Source of the DNA: an uncultured Oscillospiraceae bacterium
GTDB taxonomy: Bacteria > Bacillota > Clostridia > Oscillospirales > Oscillospiraceae
Assembly (NCBI GenBank): GCA_947632155.1
Contig: CANROF010000087.1
Span: 1 to 64,000, forward strand
Length of the DNA stretch: 64,000 nucleotides
Direction: 5' to 3'
Both the position numbers and the translations under genes were made by a program. Below, in pieces: positions 62,295 to 64,000 of this stretch (positions are counted from its first letter, which is position 1; each line of letters starts with the position of its first letter). Below the pieces are notes generated by a model. It saw nothing but the letters and a program-made list of their open reading frames with translations. It was not told the DNA's origin and did not search any database.

Positions 62295-63506
62295 TCAATA
62301 CTTGATAAAATCACTCAAAGCATAACGCACAGCATCTATTGAGTGATTGCCTTTTTCATCTAAAACAAAATCCCCTGTGTTCTTTTGCAAAACCCAACTA
62401 TACTCTGTAAATTCTCTGTAAGTATTGGGGCATTTTATAGGGTCAATATAAATACCATTTAAACCACGCAGCCACGTTATTCCATTCTGAACTTTTCCCT
62501 TTTTGCATGGCATAGCACGACTTATGCCCTCTATTCTTAACTGTTTAATGCCCCCACTATCTGCACTATCACAAAAAACCTTGAAATTATGCACATTTTC
62601 CGCTTTTATTGCTTCTGCTATCTTTGGATATGTTGTGTCTCTTTGATACCATTCGTCCACTATATAGAGTTCCTTGTTGGCTTGATTAAAAGCACAAACT
62701 ACATAAGAGGAAGGGTCCCCGTTTGTCGCCAAACCAAAATCCAAACCACGAAAAAGAGTTGTAAAATCTGACTTCTTGCCTTTAAATTCGTGGATATTCT
62801 TAAACACCAAACCCTTATTACTACCAACAACCCCTCCATACTCAAAATTATACAAGTCCTCATCTATTGACTTTAACCTTTCCGCTTCTTGGTAGAATTG
62901 CTCCCCTAACCATTGACGGGGGACGTCTGTATAATTAACCCATAAGGAGTAAAGATAAGGCGTTGTTTCTCGTAGTGTTTGATTGGTCCAGTGAGACTTT
63001 GCGTTTGGGGGATTGAAAATGTAAATTATATTACATTTATCAGCACCACGTCCTATTGTTTGAATAACTGACCTTGTTTTGGCTTCATCTTCTATCTCTT
63101 GACATTCCTCAAATAACAAGCACCTAAATTGTCCCTTGCTTGCTTTTAAAGACTTTATCTTTTGGGGGTCATCTAAACCCCTGAAATAACAAGTAAATCC
63201 AGTAAGTTTACAAGTTATCTCCAACGGGGACACTTTATAACTAAAATAGTCGTCCAAATTAAGGCGCTCTATTGCTGTTTTCACTTCTTGATAGATAGAA
63301 TTTTTTAAACTGTTCCCATATCTACGAATTGCAACAGCGCACCCTTTGTTCAATATTGTCAACACTAAAAGCAACGCTCCCACTGTTGACTTTACACTAC
63401 CACGCCCACCATACATGGCGAAAGTGTTGTAATTACAATCATTCAGAAAATCATAGACGAGGGCATTATACTTTGAGGGAATAAGAGAATTAAGATTTAT
63501 CCTCAT
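62295..63506 (-). CDS. terL: phage terminase large subunit
   Basis: 403-residue packaging motor. The ATPase has Walker A GGRGSVKST and Walker B LLFEECQEIED; coupling motif IIYIFNPPN. The RNase H-like nuclease shows FRGLDFGLATNGDPS, FCDSADSGG and a final Asp in HSIDAVRYAL. It belongs to the PBSX/SPP1-type class. It overlaps the small-subunit gene by 17 nt. Confidence 0.93.
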   Translation of the reverse strand: MRINLNSLIPSKYNALVYDFLNDCNYNTFAMYGGRGSVKSTVGALLLVLTILNKGCAVAIRRYGNSLKNSIYQEVKTAIERLNLDDYFSYKVSPLEITCKLTGFTCYFRGLDDPQKIKSLKASKGQFRCLLFEECQEIEDEAKTRSVIQTIGRGADKCNIIYIFNPPNAKSHWTNQTLRETTPYLYSLWVNYTDVPRQWLGEQFYQEAERLKSIDEDLYNFEYGGVVGSNKGLVFKNIHEFKGKKSDFTTLFRGLDFGLATNGDPSSYVVCAFNQANKELYIVDEWYQRDTTYPKIAEAIKAENVHNFKVFCDSADSGGIKQLRIEGISRAMPCKKGKVQNGITWLRGLNGIYIDPIKCPNTYREFTEYSWVLQKNTGDFVLDEKGNHSIDAVRYALSDFIKY

Positions 63507-63990
63507 CTATTGGTTCACCCTTAACTGAAAAAGACAGCTCAATTTTTCCGTCTGTTTCGTTTTCTTTTTCTAACTTTTCCTTTTCCCTCTTTTCTATAAT
63601 TTCCTCTGCTTCTTTTATTGCTCCAAAATAAGAGTCGTCTATGTTTTTGTAGATTATTTCATAAATTTCGACAATAGACTTTAAATCTTTTATCGTTTCA
63701 CATTTAACTTTTCCCTTTTGTAGTTTATCAATAAACAAGGCCAACCCACTATCTGCCACTGTCTGCAAATCTTCAAACTTTGCTGCCTTGTCTTTTCTTA
63801 ATTGCTCTCTGTTTGCCTTTATTACTTCACTATCTCTTAACTTTGCCTCTTCTCTCCATTTTTCAACATTGGCCCATCGTTCCAACGTCTTATACTTCAC
63901 GCCTAACTGCTCCGCACATTTAACATAACTTCTTTTAGGTCCCATGCTATAAAAAAGCTCGAAGGCGTCAAGATGCTTTATATCTGCCAC
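63490..63990 (-). CDS. terS: phage terminase small subunit
   Basis: 166-residue DNA-recognition subunit. The N-terminal helix-turn-helix (RSYVKCAEQLGVKYKTLERWANVEKWREEA) binds the packaging site; a helical oligomerisation core and a charged C-terminus follow. An in-frame TAG directly precedes GTG 63,990, so the gene is complete at the window edge. Confidence 0.8.
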   Translation of the reverse strand: MADIKHLDAFELFYSMGPKRSYVKCAEQLGVKYKTLERWANVEKWREEAKLRDSEVIKANREQLRKDKAAKFEDLQTVADSGLALFIDKLQKGKVKCETIKDLKSIVEIYEIIYKNIDDSYFGAIKEAEEIIEKREKEKLEKENETDGKIELSFSVKGEPIDEDKS

Positions 63991-64000
63991 CTATCACACC

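Overview
The window joins two very different kinds of DNA. Positions 1 to about 44,290 are GC-rich chromosome of a strictly anaerobic clostridium. The gene content (Pst-PhoU-PhoPR, folate ECF transporter with a THF riboswitch, PerR plus reverse rubrerythrin, paired U32 proteins, Cna-type surface protein) and the intergenic repeats suggest the Oscillospiraceae; that placement is an inference. From about 44,300 to the end the DNA is AT-rich and carries a prophage whose structural genes all lie on the minus strand.

Chromosome, left to right. pstSCAB-phoU is followed by the phoP-phoR two-component pair, with PhoP-box-like repeats before phoP. Next come tag, a remnant of a YjbR/MmcQ-type gene, a radC-like gene and an ISAs1-family element that sits just upstream of a promoter, a tetrahydrofolate riboswitch and folT. 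A small inverted-repeat element (MITE-like) has landed between riboswitch and folT; a second copy lies between folT and tatD, and a half copy at 15.2 kb. Then secG, cysK with a divergent Rrf2 regulator, a PAP2 phosphatase, an ECF sigma/anti-sigma pair, and an operon of LytTR regulator, GHKL kinase and two ABC exporter halves. A transglutaminase-like lipoprotein and a second LytTR regulator precede a roughly 2,020-residue cell-wall-anchored surface protein. Two U32 genes and a complete F-type ATP synthase operon (atpZIBEFHAGDC) follow. The c subunit has a two-carboxylate ion site typical of Na+-driven rotors, and a small unrecognised gene lies between atpH and atpA. After a duplicated noncoding repeat block come a frameshifted leucine-rich-repeat lipoprotein and perR-reverse rubrerythrin.

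Prophage. The left end carries a coiled-coil protein, a small serine recombinase and about 1.1 kb of noncoding DNA. Reading leftward from 63,990 the order is small terminase, large terminase, portal, scaffold, major capsid, connector and head-tail proteins (with a holin-like gene among them), tail tube, a tail chaperone pair with a likely programmed -1 frameshift, tape measure, distal tail, baseplate hub and three large tail-tip or fibre proteins. This is a siphovirus-like order. Replication, lysogeny and most lysis genes are not in the window, so the prophage probably continues beyond the right edge.

The most unusual signals are in the prophage noncoding DNA. There are two copies of a module made of 19-bp-spaced iterons, a -10 box and a conserved leader, pointing at a tail-fibre gene. 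There are also three copies of a ribosome-binding-site-plus-four-codon minigene. In the chromosome the THF riboswitch/MITE/folT arrangement and the MITE-derived stop codons stand out. No tRNA, rRNA or CRISPR array was recognised.
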